A stretch of DNA of 64,000 nt from Phocaeicola vulgatus ATCC 8482 (GTDB taxonomy: Bacteria > Bacteroidota > Bacteroidia > Bacteroidales > Bacteroidaceae): positions 2,852,001 to 2,916,000 of the forward strand of contig NC_009614.1 in the NCBI RefSeq assembly GCF_000012825.1, written 5' to 3'. The translations under genes and the position numbers were made by a program. The notes under the pieces were generated by a model. It ran no database searches, was not told the origin of the DNA, and saw only the letters and a program-made list of their open reading frames with translations. The first letter of the stretch is position 1. Each line of letters begins with the position of its first letter. Below, piece by piece: positions 34,668-43,320 of the stretch.

Positions 34668-37301
34668 ATGCTTGTCTGCAAAAAAATACTGATCTTCTGT
34701 GCTTTTGCTTGTTGCGGTACTTTATTCGCGCAAAACATACAGAATCCGGTGCTTCCCGGAGTAGCGGATGCCGGTGTGATGAAATATAATGGTAAGTATT
34801 ATATAGGTGGAGTATTTACCAATGGGGATTTTTATGTTTCCGACGACTTGGTTCATTGGGGTAAACCTGTTCATGTCGTGACTATGGATAATGGCTGGAG
34901 TAAAGGAAGTGGTGCCGGTAATGAGCAGATTCACGCCAATGATATGTTTTGTTTGAATGGTGATTTTCACTTATATTGGTCTGTCAATTATTGGGGTAAG
35001 GATAAGCATGCTGTTCACATTGTACATGCTCAAAGTAAAAATGTGTTGGGGCCCTATATAGAGCCTGATAAAAAAACTTGGATGGATAATCGCATTGATC
35101 CTAAGGTTTTTAAAGATGATGACGGACAATTATATATGTATATGGTGCGTTTTACTGATGGAAATACTATTTGGGGACGTAAAATGAAGAATCCGGCGGA
35201 ATTTGCCGGAGAACCAGTGTGCTTGTTTGCATCATTGCCGGATACATGGGAGACCATGGATAACAGAGTGGCAGAGGGACCTTGGGTGATGAAATACAGA
35301 GACCGATACTATTTGATGTATAATGCCAATCATACCTCTACTGAGTGGGGGAATTATCAATTGGGGGTTGCGGAGGCAGACTCACCTTTAAGTTTTCAAA
35401 ATGGGAATAAATATAGCTATCCGGTAGTAAATTCTAATCAAATTCTACTGGAAGAGAATTATGTGGATCTTTTACGATATGGCATCACTTATGAGCCATT
35501 GTTTGATTATACAGAAAATAATCCTGGAGTCGGTTGGATGCTTCCGGTATATCAGGCTTCCGATTGGAAGAAAGGAGAATGTGGATTCTCATCTAAAGAG
35601 ATAAAAGGATCTACCACTCGTCATTTAGGTACTTGGTGGACATCTCCTTCATTGTGGTTACGTAAATCTTTTTTTGTTGGCAAACAGGTGGGAAATTTAG
35701 CACTCAGGGTTGCTCATGACGGAGATACAAAAATATATTTGAATGGAACATTGATTTACGAAAAACAGGGACGGGATTATTGTATGGTAAACCTTGATGA
35801 AAAGCAACGAGAGCTTCTGAAAAAAGGAGAGAACTTGCTTGCTGTAGAAACAAATAAAGGGCGTGCCCAATTTTTTGATGTTTCTTTGTTTGATATGAGG
35901 AGTGAAACAGCAGATGATATTTTGATGACCCCGGGACAACCTAATATTTTAAGGGGGCCCAATGGATTTGAATGGTGGCTTATATATATGGCTAATAAAA
36001 ATAATGAGTGTAGGGGGCAGTATATTAACCGTGTTCATTTCTTTAATAAAACATTATTTGTTGAAGGAATAACCGGTCCTTGTACAGATGGCTATCATCC
36101 GGAACCTTCTTTGCCCACTTTTTCAATGAAAGGGGAAACACCTTCTTTTGGAGTGCTGCAACAAGTGAAACCTTCTACAACTTATATGTTTGAAACAGCA
36201 GTCAAAACAGATGGAGATGCTGGTATCATTGCGTGGTGGAAAGATGTGGATAATAATGCTTATATCGGTTTCGATACAAAGAACCACAATTGGTATTTGC
36301 GTACCATTATTAATGGTAAAGAAAAGGAGGAATATTTCACTTTGCCTAAAGATTTTCGTTGGGGTGTTTATCATCATTTACGTATTGAACGTAATCAGGA
36401 TTGTTTAAAAGTATGGTTGGATGAAATACCATCTCCTCAAAAACATCTGTTTACAAAGATTATTCCTGTGACGGAACCCGGTGTTCCCGGAGTGTTTGAT
36501 CGGACTAAAAAAGCTTTGTTCGAAGGGGTGACTTATACTATCGGATTTGATGATGACCGGATACAGTTAAAAGAACATTCAGAAATATTGAAAGGTGATT
36601 TTCTTGATCATTATGAATTTAGTTTTCAACTTTCAGGTTTGTCCGATTGTAAGATGTCAGGAAGCTATCCGGTTTATGTGGATAAAGATAACTATGTAAA
36701 AGCTCAATTTAATGGTATCACGCGTATGCTGGAAGTGGTAGTTGTAAAACAAGGACAACAGATACTTGATAAAAAATATCCGTTGGAACATTTACAAATG
36801 GTTTATCCTGATGTGAAGTATACTGATTTTGTCGAAAAATGTTATCGTTTTATATCGCCTTCATGGATAAATGCCCTTTACCTGAACCGTCATGAAGTAG
36901 GGAATAAGGCGGAGTTTGTAGACGATATGTTTAGTAAATTTACAATAGAATATTTGAATGAGGGAAAATGGTATCCATTGAATAACAGCGGGGCGACGGT
37001 GGCAGAGCATCTGGCTTATAATCGTTTGTCTTTTACTCCGATAAAAACGGAAGGTATTCGTTTTATTAATAAAGACGCTCAGGATTTGGAACGGCATATT
37101 TATAAGTTGGGAATTCAAGAACAATTAAAGGAATCTTATAATTTCCGTGCGGTGAGAAGGGGAAATAAGCTCTATCTTTTTGTTGACGGAAGAGAATTAG
37201 GGAGATTGGATATTCATTATCCTGCTTCTTGTGTAGGATTTTGTTCTGGAAATTATTCTCCGGTATATAAAGGAATATTGTATTATCATATAGGAAACTG
37301 A
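34668..37301 (+). CDS. multidomain GH43 enzyme with domain inserted in the propeller
   Basis: 877 residues, signal peptide 1-21 (cleavage after LFA). The GH43 five-bladed propeller begins at once (NPVLPGVADAGVMKYNGKYY) and shows the three acidic residues: base Asp34 in VADAGV, Asp144 in IDPKVF and acid Glu203 in VAEGPWV. The blades break off near 300; about 320-410 is a GH2-like beta-sandwich (SLWLRKSFFVG to FFDVSLFDMR), and propeller-like sequence resumes near 422 (GPNGFEWWLIYMANKN). The rest is probably two concanavalin-like sandwiches (about 480-620 and 625-877). Likely an alpha-L-arabinofuranosidase or xylosidase; specificity is unknown. First enzyme gene after susCD; the next GH43 gene starts 8 bases after it. 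Confidence 0.85.
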   Translation: MLVCKKILIFCAFACCGTLFAQNIQNPVLPGVADAGVMKYNGKYYIGGVFTNGDFYVSDDLVHWGKPVHVVTMDNGWSKGSGAGNEQIHANDMFCLNGDFHLYWSVNYWGKDKHAVHIVHAQSKNVLGPYIEPDKKTWMDNRIDPKVFKDDDGQLYMYMVRFTDGNTIWGRKMKNPAEFAGEPVCLFASLPDTWETMDNRVAEGPWVMKYRDRYYLMYNANHTSTEWGNYQLGVAEADSPLSFQNGNKYSYPVVNSNQILLEENYVDLLRYGITYEPLFDYTENNPGVGWMLPVYQASDWKKGECGFSSKEIKGSTTRHLGTWWTSPSLWLRKSFFVGKQVGNLALRVAHDGDTKIYLNGTLIYEKQGRDYCMVNLDEKQRELLKKGENLLAVETNKGRAQFFDVSLFDMRSETADDILMTPGQPNILRGPNGFEWWLIYMANKNNECRGQYINRVHFFNKTLFVEGITGPCTDGYHPEPSLPTFSMKGETPSFGVLQQVKPSTTYMFETAVKTDGDAGIIAWWKDVDNNAYIGFDTKNHNWYLRTIINGKEKEEYFTLPKDFRWGVYHHLRIERNQDCLKVWLDEIPSPQKHLFTKIIPVTEPGVPGVFDRTKKALFEGVTYTIGFDDDRIQLKEHSEILKGDFLDHYEFSFQLSGLSDCKMSGSYPVYVDKDNYVKAQFNGITRMLEVVVVKQGQQILDKKYPLEHLQMVYPDVKYTDFVEKCYRFISPSWINALYLNRHEVGNKAEFVDDMFSKFTIEYLNEGKWYPLNNSGATVAEHLAYNRLSFTPIKTEGIRFINKDAQDLERHIYKLGIQEQLKESYNFRAVRRGNKLYLFVDGRELGRLDIHYPASCVGFCSGNYSPVYKGILYYHIGN

Positions 37302-37309
37302 CTAGTATT

Positions 37310-38278
37310 ATGAAAAAAAAAATGATTTTTATTTGGTTATTGATGTTGGGGACATTGACTTCTTGTCAGTCATGTTCCTCAGAATATAAGAATGTGAATG
37401 AAATAATTGTGGAAGAGCTGGAAATACCTGTTCCACTGGGTGACCCGTTTATATTGTTGCACAATGGGACTTATTATGCTTATGGTACTCACTCGGATGA
37501 AGGAATAGAGGTTTATATCTCGGATAATTTAAAAACGTGGAAATATAAAGGGCTGGCTTTGAATAAGAAGGATTCATGGGCAGACCGTTGGTTTTGGGCA
37601 CCGGAAGTATATGAAGTGAATGGTAAATTTTATATGTATTATTCGGCAGATGAGCATATTTGTGTAGCAGTGGCAGATTCCCCTGTAGGACCATTTATAC
37701 AAAATAAGCAAGAACCTATGATTGTTGAGGAGAAATGTATTGATAATTCTTTTTTCATGGATGATGACGGTACTCCTTATTTGTCATTTGTCCGTTTTAA
37801 TGATGGGAATAATGTATGGATAGCCGAGTTGGAAAAAGATTTGATAACCCTTAAGAAAGAAACGATGCGTCCTTGTATTCATGTTTCACAGGCTTGGGAG
37901 GAAGTGTGGCCTCGAGTCAATGAAGGTTCTTATATTCTCAAACACAATGGAATTTATTATATGACTTATTCTGCGAATAGTTATGAAAGTCCATTCTATG
38001 GTGTAGGTTGTGCTACAGCTACCGATATAATGGGGGAATGGGCTAAATACGACGAAAATCCATTATTGCAAAATCCTGGTGGGTTGGTAGGTGTAGGGCA
38101 TAGCGCCATGTTCACTGATAAAGAGGGAAAACTTCGTATTGTATTCCATGCCCACAAAGATAAAAGTAATATTCATCCGCGTGCTATGTATATTGGTACG
38201 GTAAATTTTGAGAATGTGAATGGAACAGACCGTATGAGAATCAGTAAAGAATATATAACTCCTAAATTACTGCAATGA
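37310..38278 (+). CDS. GH43-family arabinofuranosidase/xylosidase lipoprotein
   Basis: 322 residues with a lipoprotein signal (GTLTSCQ, Cys19). A single GH43 propeller: base Asp45 in PLGDPF, the modulating Asp145 in CIDNSFF, acid Glu205 in VNEGSY, plus WAPEVYEVNGKFYMYYS and the blade-five GVGHSAMFTD. No accessory domain. GH43 enzymes invert configuration and act on arabinose or xylose linkages, and the compact single-domain form suits trimming of oligosaccharides. Its last four bases (ATGA) overlap the start of the next GH43 gene, so translation is coupled. Precise linkage unknown. Confidence 0.9.
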   Translation: MKKKMIFIWLLMLGTLTSCQSCSSEYKNVNEIIVEELEIPVPLGDPFILLHNGTYYAYGTHSDEGIEVYISDNLKTWKYKGLALNKKDSWADRWFWAPEVYEVNGKFYMYYSADEHICVAVADSPVGPFIQNKQEPMIVEEKCIDNSFFMDDDGTPYLSFVRFNDGNNVWIAELEKDLITLKKETMRPCIHVSQAWEEVWPRVNEGSYILKHNGIYYMTYSANSYESPFYGVGCATATDIMGEWAKYDENPLLQNPGGLVGVGHSAMFTDKEGKLRIVFHAHKDKSNIHPRAMYIGTVNFENVNGTDRMRISKEYITPKLLQ

Positions 38279-39276
38279 GAAAAAATTTGATCCTGTCTAT
38301 CTGCTTTTGTTTGGTGTCTTGCTCATCATCGTCTGCGCAAGAAGAAATATCTGATGGTGATAAAACCAGCTATTACTGGAATCCGGTGATAGATTATAGT
38401 CTGCCCGATCCTACTATTATAGAAGGTGGTGATGGTTATTATTATTTGTATGCAACCGAAGATATTCGTAATTTGCCGATCCATCGTTCCAAGGATTTGA
38501 TTAATTGGGAATGGGTAGGTACAGCATTCACGGATCGAACGCGTCCTGATTTTGAACCGGGTGGAGGCTTATGGGCTCCGGATATCAATAAGATAGGTGA
38601 TACGTATGTACTTTATTATTCTATGTCTAAATGGGGAGGTGAGTGGACCTGTGGTATCGGTTGCGCTACGGCAGACAAACTTTCGGGGCCATTTAAAGAC
38701 CATGGTCTGATGTTTCGGAGTAACGAGATTAATGTACAGAATTCTATTGACCCTTTCTATATAGAAGATGCCGGAAAGAAATTTTTGTTTTGGGGCAGCT
38801 TTCGGGGCATTTATGGCATTGAATTAAGTGAGGACGGTCTTTCAATAAAACAAGGGAAGAAGCCTCGGCAGGTGGCTGGTACAGCTTATGAAGGAACTTA
38901 TATTCATAAAAAAGAAGGTTTTTACTATTTTTTTGCTTCCATAGGGACTTGCTGTGAAGGATTGAATAGCACTTACACTACTGTAGTTGCTCGTTCAGAA
39001 AATTTGTTTGGACCTTATGTTGATAAGAACGGGAGGACAATGATGGATAACCAACATGAAGTGTTGATTCATAAGAATAGTTCGTTTGTGGGAACAGGAC
39101 ACAATTCGGAGATTGTGACTGATAAAGTGGGTAATGATTGGGTATTTTATCATGCAGTGGCCACAAAGCATCCTGAAGGGCGTGTTTTGATGATGGATAA
39201 AATAAGTTGGAAAGACGGATGGCCTGTGGTAGCTACGGATTCTCCCTCATTGAAATCGGAAAAACCTGTATTGTAA
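38275..39276 (+). CDS. GH43-family arabinanase-like lipoprotein
   Basis: 333 residues with a lipoprotein signal (CLVSCSS, Cys17). The catalytic set is Asp45 in LPDPTI, Asp159 in SIDPFY and Glu206 in YEGTYI. LWAPDINKIGDTYVLYYS and the blade GTGHNSEIVTDKVGNDW resemble GH43 endo-1,5-alpha-L-arabinanases and exo-acting relatives more than beta-xylosidases, but endo versus exo action cannot be read directly. If it is at the surface, it would make the first cuts feeding SusCD. Overlaps the preceding GH43 gene by four bases and is followed after 19 bases by the last gene of the operon. Confidence 0.88.
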   Translation: MRKNLILSICFCLVSCSSSSAQEEISDGDKTSYYWNPVIDYSLPDPTIIEGGDGYYYLYATEDIRNLPIHRSKDLINWEWVGTAFTDRTRPDFEPGGGLWAPDINKIGDTYVLYYSMSKWGGEWTCGIGCATADKLSGPFKDHGLMFRSNEINVQNSIDPFYIEDAGKKFLFWGSFRGIYGIELSEDGLSIKQGKKPRQVAGTAYEGTYIHKKEGFYYFFASIGTCCEGLNSTYTTVVARSENLFGPYVDKNGRTMMDNQHEVLIHKNSSFVGTGHNSEIVTDKVGNDWVFYHAVATKHPEGRVLMMDKISWKDGWPVVATDSPSLKSEKPVL

Positions 39277-39295
39277 TTAATAAATACATAAAAAT

Positions 39296-41329
39296 ATGAA
39301 TTGGAAAAACTTTGTATGTAGTGTGGTGTGTCTGGCAGGAATGACTTGTGCGGAAGCTGTGAACTATACACCGGAAAATGTTTCGGCTTCCATTGCTTTG
39401 AAAGTGCCTGGTAATGATGCGAAGCGGTATCCGCTGACTTTGCAGCAATTGGATAATAGTAATTTTGAATATCAGTGGGTGGCGGCCGATAAATTACCTG
39501 TGGTGATTTATCAGAATGTTGAAGAAAAAGACGGCAACCAGCGTATTGTCATTTTTATGACTGCATTGGATGATGTTTATTTCAATTTTGGTGAGCAGGT
39601 AATGACTGGTTGTCATCATGATGATTGTTTGTTTTATATGCCTGGATTTTGGTATCGTCGTAACTTGCGTTCTCCTCAAGAAGCGCCGTCTTTTCATACC
39701 TCGGATAGCTGGTTGGTTCGTGAAGACCGTTTAAGTACTCCCTTGACTGCTATTTTTGATGAAAAGAATAGGAAAACATATTCTGTTATCCGGCTGGATA
39801 ATATGGCTTCGGATGCTTTGACTACCCATAAGGAAGGGGAAGTGATATTGTCTGGTAAAACCTCTATAGGTTATACAGGATTTGAAAACCTCTCGGGTAT
39901 CGCTTCTTTGTCTTTTGGGTTTCCTTACAAGGAAGCTCCTAAAACTTATATTCGTAAATTGACATTGGCTCCTTCGGTTGAGGCCTATCAATTATTACGT
40001 AAAGGTGAGAGTCTTTCTCTGACTTGGGAATTACATGAGTCGGAAATTGCTGATTTTTCAGAATGTGTGCAGCATATTTGGGAATATTCTTATGATACAA
40101 ACTGTCCTCAAATTGTAAATACACCTTATTCTCCTGAGAAAATGAAGGAAGTGATGAGTAATTTCTTCGTGGAAAGTTTTGTCGGAAATACTCCTACTCA
40201 TTATTATTCGGGGGTGGAATTGCGTACAGCTACTTGTGACCAAACGGATGTTGCCGAAGTGGGTTTTGTGGGACGTACTTTGTTGAATGCTTTTAATGCA
40301 TTGGAATATGGAGAACAGCAGCGTCGTACGGATTTGGTGACGAATGCTTATAAAATTTTTGATTCTTATTTGCAGAATGGATTTTCGGAAACGGGTTTCT
40401 TTAATGAAGTAGTACATTATAGGCGTAATTTTGTAGAGTCTGTTCATAGTATCCGCCGTCAGTCTGAAGGGGTATATGCCCTGCTTCATTTTTTGAATTA
40501 CGAAAGACTGCAAGGTCGTAAACATCCTGAGTGGGAAAAGCGTATAAAAAGTATGTTGGATATGTTTCTGCGTTTACAAAATAAGGACGGTAGTTTTCCT
40601 CGTAAGTTTAAAGATGACTTTTCTATTGTAGACAAGAGTGGGGGAAGTACCCCTTCGGCAACTTTGCCATTGGTTATGGGATATAAATATTTTAAGGATA
40701 AACGGTATTTGGCAAGTGCAAAACATACGGTGGAGTATTTGGAAAAGGAATTGATTTCGAAGTCCGATTATTTTTCTTCTACTTTGGATGCTAATTGCGA
40801 GGATAAAGAGGCATCTTTGTATGCGTCAACTGCCGCTTACTATTTGGCTTTAGCTACAAAAGGAGCTGAACGAGCCCATTATGCTGGGTTGGCGAGGAAG
40901 GCAGCTTATTTTGCATTGTCATGGTACTATACATGGGATGTCCCTTTTGCCCCCGGTCAGATGTTGGGTGATTTAGGGTTGAAAACTAGAGGCTGGGGAA
41001 ATGTTTCTGTAGAAAATAACCATATTGATGTCTTTATCTTTGATTTCGCTGACGTATTGAACTGGTTGGCAAAAGAATATAATGAAAAGCGTTTTTCGGA
41101 TTTTTCTCAGGTAATCAGTACATCAATGCGTCAGTTGTTACCCTATGAAGGGCATCGATGTGGTATTGCCAAAACAGGATATTATCCGGAGGTTGTCCAG
41201 CATACTAACTGGGACTACGGTAAGAATGGTAAAGGCTATTATAATGATATTTTTGCTCCGGGATGGACAGTGGCTTCATTGTGGGAATTATTTTCTCCGG
41301 GACGTGCCGAGAAGTTCTTGAAAAAATAG
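39296..41329 (+). CDS. secreted protein with predicted alpha/alpha-barrel, unassigned candidate glycosidase
   Basis: I do not recognise the family with confidence. 677 residues, N-terminal signal peptide (MNWKNFVCSVVCLAGM, cleavage near CAEA). The first 240 residues look like a beta-sandwich; from about 280 onward helical-hairpin repeats appear, with stretches typical of six-hairpin glycosidases: QSEGVYALLHFLNYERL (about 388), LQNKDGSFPRKFKDDF (about 425), YASTAAYYLALATKGAERA (about 510), then WGNVSVENNHIDVFIFDF (about 562). Acidic residues in the last block could be catalytic. Position as last gene of a GH43 operon suggests it acts on the same glycan, perhaps on an uronic acid or another side group. 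GH154 or another alpha/alpha-toroid family is possible. Confidence 0.7.
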   Translation: MNWKNFVCSVVCLAGMTCAEAVNYTPENVSASIALKVPGNDAKRYPLTLQQLDNSNFEYQWVAADKLPVVIYQNVEEKDGNQRIVIFMTALDDVYFNFGEQVMTGCHHDDCLFYMPGFWYRRNLRSPQEAPSFHTSDSWLVREDRLSTPLTAIFDEKNRKTYSVIRLDNMASDALTTHKEGEVILSGKTSIGYTGFENLSGIASLSFGFPYKEAPKTYIRKLTLAPSVEAYQLLRKGESLSLTWELHESEIADFSECVQHIWEYSYDTNCPQIVNTPYSPEKMKEVMSNFFVESFVGNTPTHYYSGVELRTATCDQTDVAEVGFVGRTLLNAFNALEYGEQQRRTDLVTNAYKIFDSYLQNGFSETGFFNEVVHYRRNFVESVHSIRRQSEGVYALLHFLNYERLQGRKHPEWEKRIKSMLDMFLRLQNKDGSFPRKFKDDFSIVDKSGGSTPSATLPLVMGYKYFKDKRYLASAKHTVEYLEKELISKSDYFSSTLDANCEDKEASLYASTAAYYLALATKGAERAHYAGLARKAAYFALSWYYTWDVPFAPGQMLGDLGLKTRGWGNVSVENNHIDVFIFDFADVLNWLAKEYNEKRFSDFSQVISTSMRQLLPYEGHRCGIAKTGYYPEVVQHTNWDYGKNGKGYYNDIFAPGWTVASLWELFSPGRAEKFLKK

Positions 41330-41474
41330 TTTGAAAATTGATAATTTATTATGATGTTAAGTGATTAGCATTTCATTTAAAACTTGATTTTCTTTTCTTT
41401 TGTAGGGAAAGGTATGTCCTTTTTCAGAAAATCAGCTTTCTCTTTAAGGAAGGATACCTGAAGTATATTAAAAA

Positions 41475-41515
41475 GCCGGGGATTGTCTTTACAGATGTTC
41501 CCGGCATAATTTTTT
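41475..41515 (+). terminator. terminator of the SusCD/GH43 operon
   Basis: GCCGGG (41475-41480) pairs with CCCGGC (41500-41505), loop of about 19 bases, then AT and AATTTTTT. Confidence 0.8.
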
Positions 41516-41617
41516 ACCGTCACTGGCATTATTGTTCTGACTTTACATCTCTTATTGAATAAAACAAGTAAAAGAAAGAATTTCTCTATGTTAAGATAAC
41601 AGTTTACTTTAAATTCT

Positions 41618-41625
41618 TAACTTTG
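41618..41625 (+). promoter_or_regulatory. -7 promoter element for pabB-pabC
   Basis: TAACTTTG, 46 bases before the pabB start; no clear -33 box. Confidence 0.5.
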
Positions 41626-41670
41626 TTCCCCTTGAAAAATGATTGTTACAAGATAATTTAACAGCTAAAA

Positions 41671-42654
41671 ATGCAACAATATAAAAGACCGGAAGCTATA
41701 AAACGTATGAATGAGCTGGCGGGTAGCCGGAAGCCTTTCCTTTTTATTATAGATTATAAACAGCAGTGTTCCTTGATAGAGGAAATAAGTCGGATTGATT
41801 CTACCCGTTGCCGTTATAACTTTAATGGAGTGAAAAATGTGGATACTGTAACAGAAAGTTACAGTGGGCAGATAGACTGGAACTTTGTTCCAATGTCTTT
41901 GACAGACTACCGGCAGGCTTTTGAAATCGTAAAACGGAATATTCTGGCAGGTAACAGCTATCTCGCTAATTTGACTTGCAAGGTTCCTGTCAGTACTAAT
42001 CTTACTTTGGAGGATGTGTTCCGGTACTCCAAAGCGCTTTATAGACTTTGGTTGAAAGATAAACTGGTCTGTTTCTCACCCGAAATTTTTGTTCGTATAG
42101 AAGATGGCGAGATAAAATCTTTCCCCATGAAAGGAACGATTGACGCTACCTTACCTAATGCGGAAAAACTGTTGATGGATGATTCTAAGGAAACTGCCGA
42201 ACATGCTACCATTGTAGATCTGATTCGTAATGATTTGAGTATGGTGGCGGAACAGGTCAGGGTTGTCCGCTATCGTTATTGTGACCGGCTTGAAACCAAT
42301 AAGGGACCTATCTTTCAGACAAGCTCCGAAATATGTGGTGTCTTGCCCGATGATTACCCATCGCATATAGGAGATATTATATTTCGTTTGTTACCAGCCG
42401 GTTCCATAACCGGAGCGCCCAAATCCAAGACGATGGATATTATTGAAGAAGCGGAAAATTATGAGCGTGGATTTTATACGGGCATAATGGGTTATTGTGA
42501 CGGCAGGACTTTAGACAGTGCGGTGATGATCCGTTTTTTAGAACAGGAAGGAGAGAATCTTTATTATAAGGCGGGGGGAGGAATTACTTCAAAGAGTGAT
42601 TTACAAAGTGAATATAATGAAATGATACAGAAGATTTATGTACCCATTTATTGA
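41671..42654 (+). CDS. pabB: aminodeoxychorismate synthase component I
   Basis: Adds ammonia to chorismate to give 4-amino-4-deoxychorismate, the first step to p-aminobenzoate for folate. 327 residues containing only the chorismate-binding core: NILAGNSYLANLT (about 91), SFPMKGTIDA (about 150), IVDLIRNDLSMVAEQV (about 185), PAGSITGAPKSKTMDIIEEA (about 246) and the GIMGYCDGRTLDSAVMIR block. It lacks the N-terminal extension of longer PabB and TrpE proteins, usual for Bacteroides. A GATase partner (pabA/trpG) is not nearby. It overlaps pabC by 17 bases, which supports the PabB call over anthranilate synthase. Confidence 0.93.
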   Translation: MQQYKRPEAIKRMNELAGSRKPFLFIIDYKQQCSLIEEISRIDSTRCRYNFNGVKNVDTVTESYSGQIDWNFVPMSLTDYRQAFEIVKRNILAGNSYLANLTCKVPVSTNLTLEDVFRYSKALYRLWLKDKLVCFSPEIFVRIEDGEIKSFPMKGTIDATLPNAEKLLMDDSKETAEHATIVDLIRNDLSMVAEQVRVVRYRYCDRLETNKGPIFQTSSEICGVLPDDYPSHIGDIIFRLLPAGSITGAPKSKTMDIIEEAENYERGFYTGIMGYCDGRTLDSAVMIRFLEQEGENLYYKAGGGITSKSDLQSEYNEMIQKIYVPIY

Positions 42655-43231
42655 AACTATACGGATAGAACAAGGAAAAGCGTGTAATTTGTCTTATCAT
42701 AATGAAAGACTGAACAATACCCTTCATCATTTCTGGCCGGACTGTGCCGGCATAGAATTAGGTGAATACCTGAAATTGACACCGGAGATGAACGGAATGA
42801 AATGTAGGGTGATTTATGATGGAAGTGGAATAAAAGAAATTAGTTATGAAGCCTATCAGATGCGTCCGGTACATTCTTTGCAGTTGGTTTATTCGGATGA
42901 TATAGATTATACTTATAAAAGTACAGACAGGGAAGCTTTAAACCGGCTTTTTGCCTGCCGTGGAGAACGGGATGATATTTTAATTGTCAGACGCGGACTG
43001 CTGACCGATACTTCCATAGCTAATATTGCCTTGTTTGATGGTAAGGATTGGTTCACACCTAAATTACCTTTGTTGAGAGGGACTTGCCGTACAGCATTGA
43101 TTGACAACGGAATTATAAAAGAAAAAGATATCCGGCCGGAAGAACTATCCTCTTATTCTTTTGTTAGGTTATTTAACGCTATGATTAAATGGGGAGCGTT
43201 GGAATTTTCTACCGGAACCATTTACGGATAA
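42638..43231 (+). CDS. pabC: aminodeoxychorismate lyase-like class IV aminotransferase
   Basis: Pyridoxal-phosphate enzyme that eliminates pyruvate from aminodeoxychorismate to give p-aminobenzoate. 197 residues, short for the family. Fold-type IV features are visible: the early MYPFIETIRIEQGKACNLSYHNERL (here given in part), DDILIVRRGLLTDTSIANIAL (about 108-128) and TPKLPLLRGTCRTAL (about 140). The PLP lysine is probably that in the SYEAYQ/DYTYKSTDR region, which I could not fix. Overlap with pabB means coupled translation. Confidence 0.85.
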   Translation: MYPFIETIRIEQGKACNLSYHNERLNNTLHHFWPDCAGIELGEYLKLTPEMNGMKCRVIYDGSGIKEISYEAYQMRPVHSLQLVYSDDIDYTYKSTDREALNRLFACRGERDDILIVRRGLLTDTSIANIALFDGKDWFTPKLPLLRGTCRTALIDNGIIKEKDIRPEELSSYSFVRLFNAMIKWGALEFSTGTIYG

Positions 43232-43263
43232 TAAGAAAGAAGGTGGAATTTTGAAGATTTTTG

Positions 43264-43293
43264 TTTGTTTCCTTAAATAATTTGCTATATTTG
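43264..43293 (+). promoter_or_regulatory. promoter of the membrane-anchored hypothetical gene
   Basis: TTTG (43264-43267), 18 bases, TATATTTG (43286-43293); the start codon is at 43321. Confidence 0.75.
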
Positions 43294-43320
43294 CAAAAAA
43301 AATATAAATATAGGTAGGGT

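Larger units (their letters stand above)
41330..41670. other. intergenic region ending the carbohydrate locus
   Basis: 341 bases: the terminator at 41475-41515 and a TAACTTTG -7 element at 41618-41625. Nothing else was recognised. Confidence 0.6.

Noticed and set aside
40058..40525. 155-codon open frame on the minus strand
   Set aside because: Antisense to the last gene of the GH43 operon; composition does not look like a protein.
39296..41329. DUF1680/GH127-GH146 beta-arabinofuranosidase
   Set aside because: The cysteine and glutamate motifs expected for that family were not seen, and the N-terminal beta domain does not fit.
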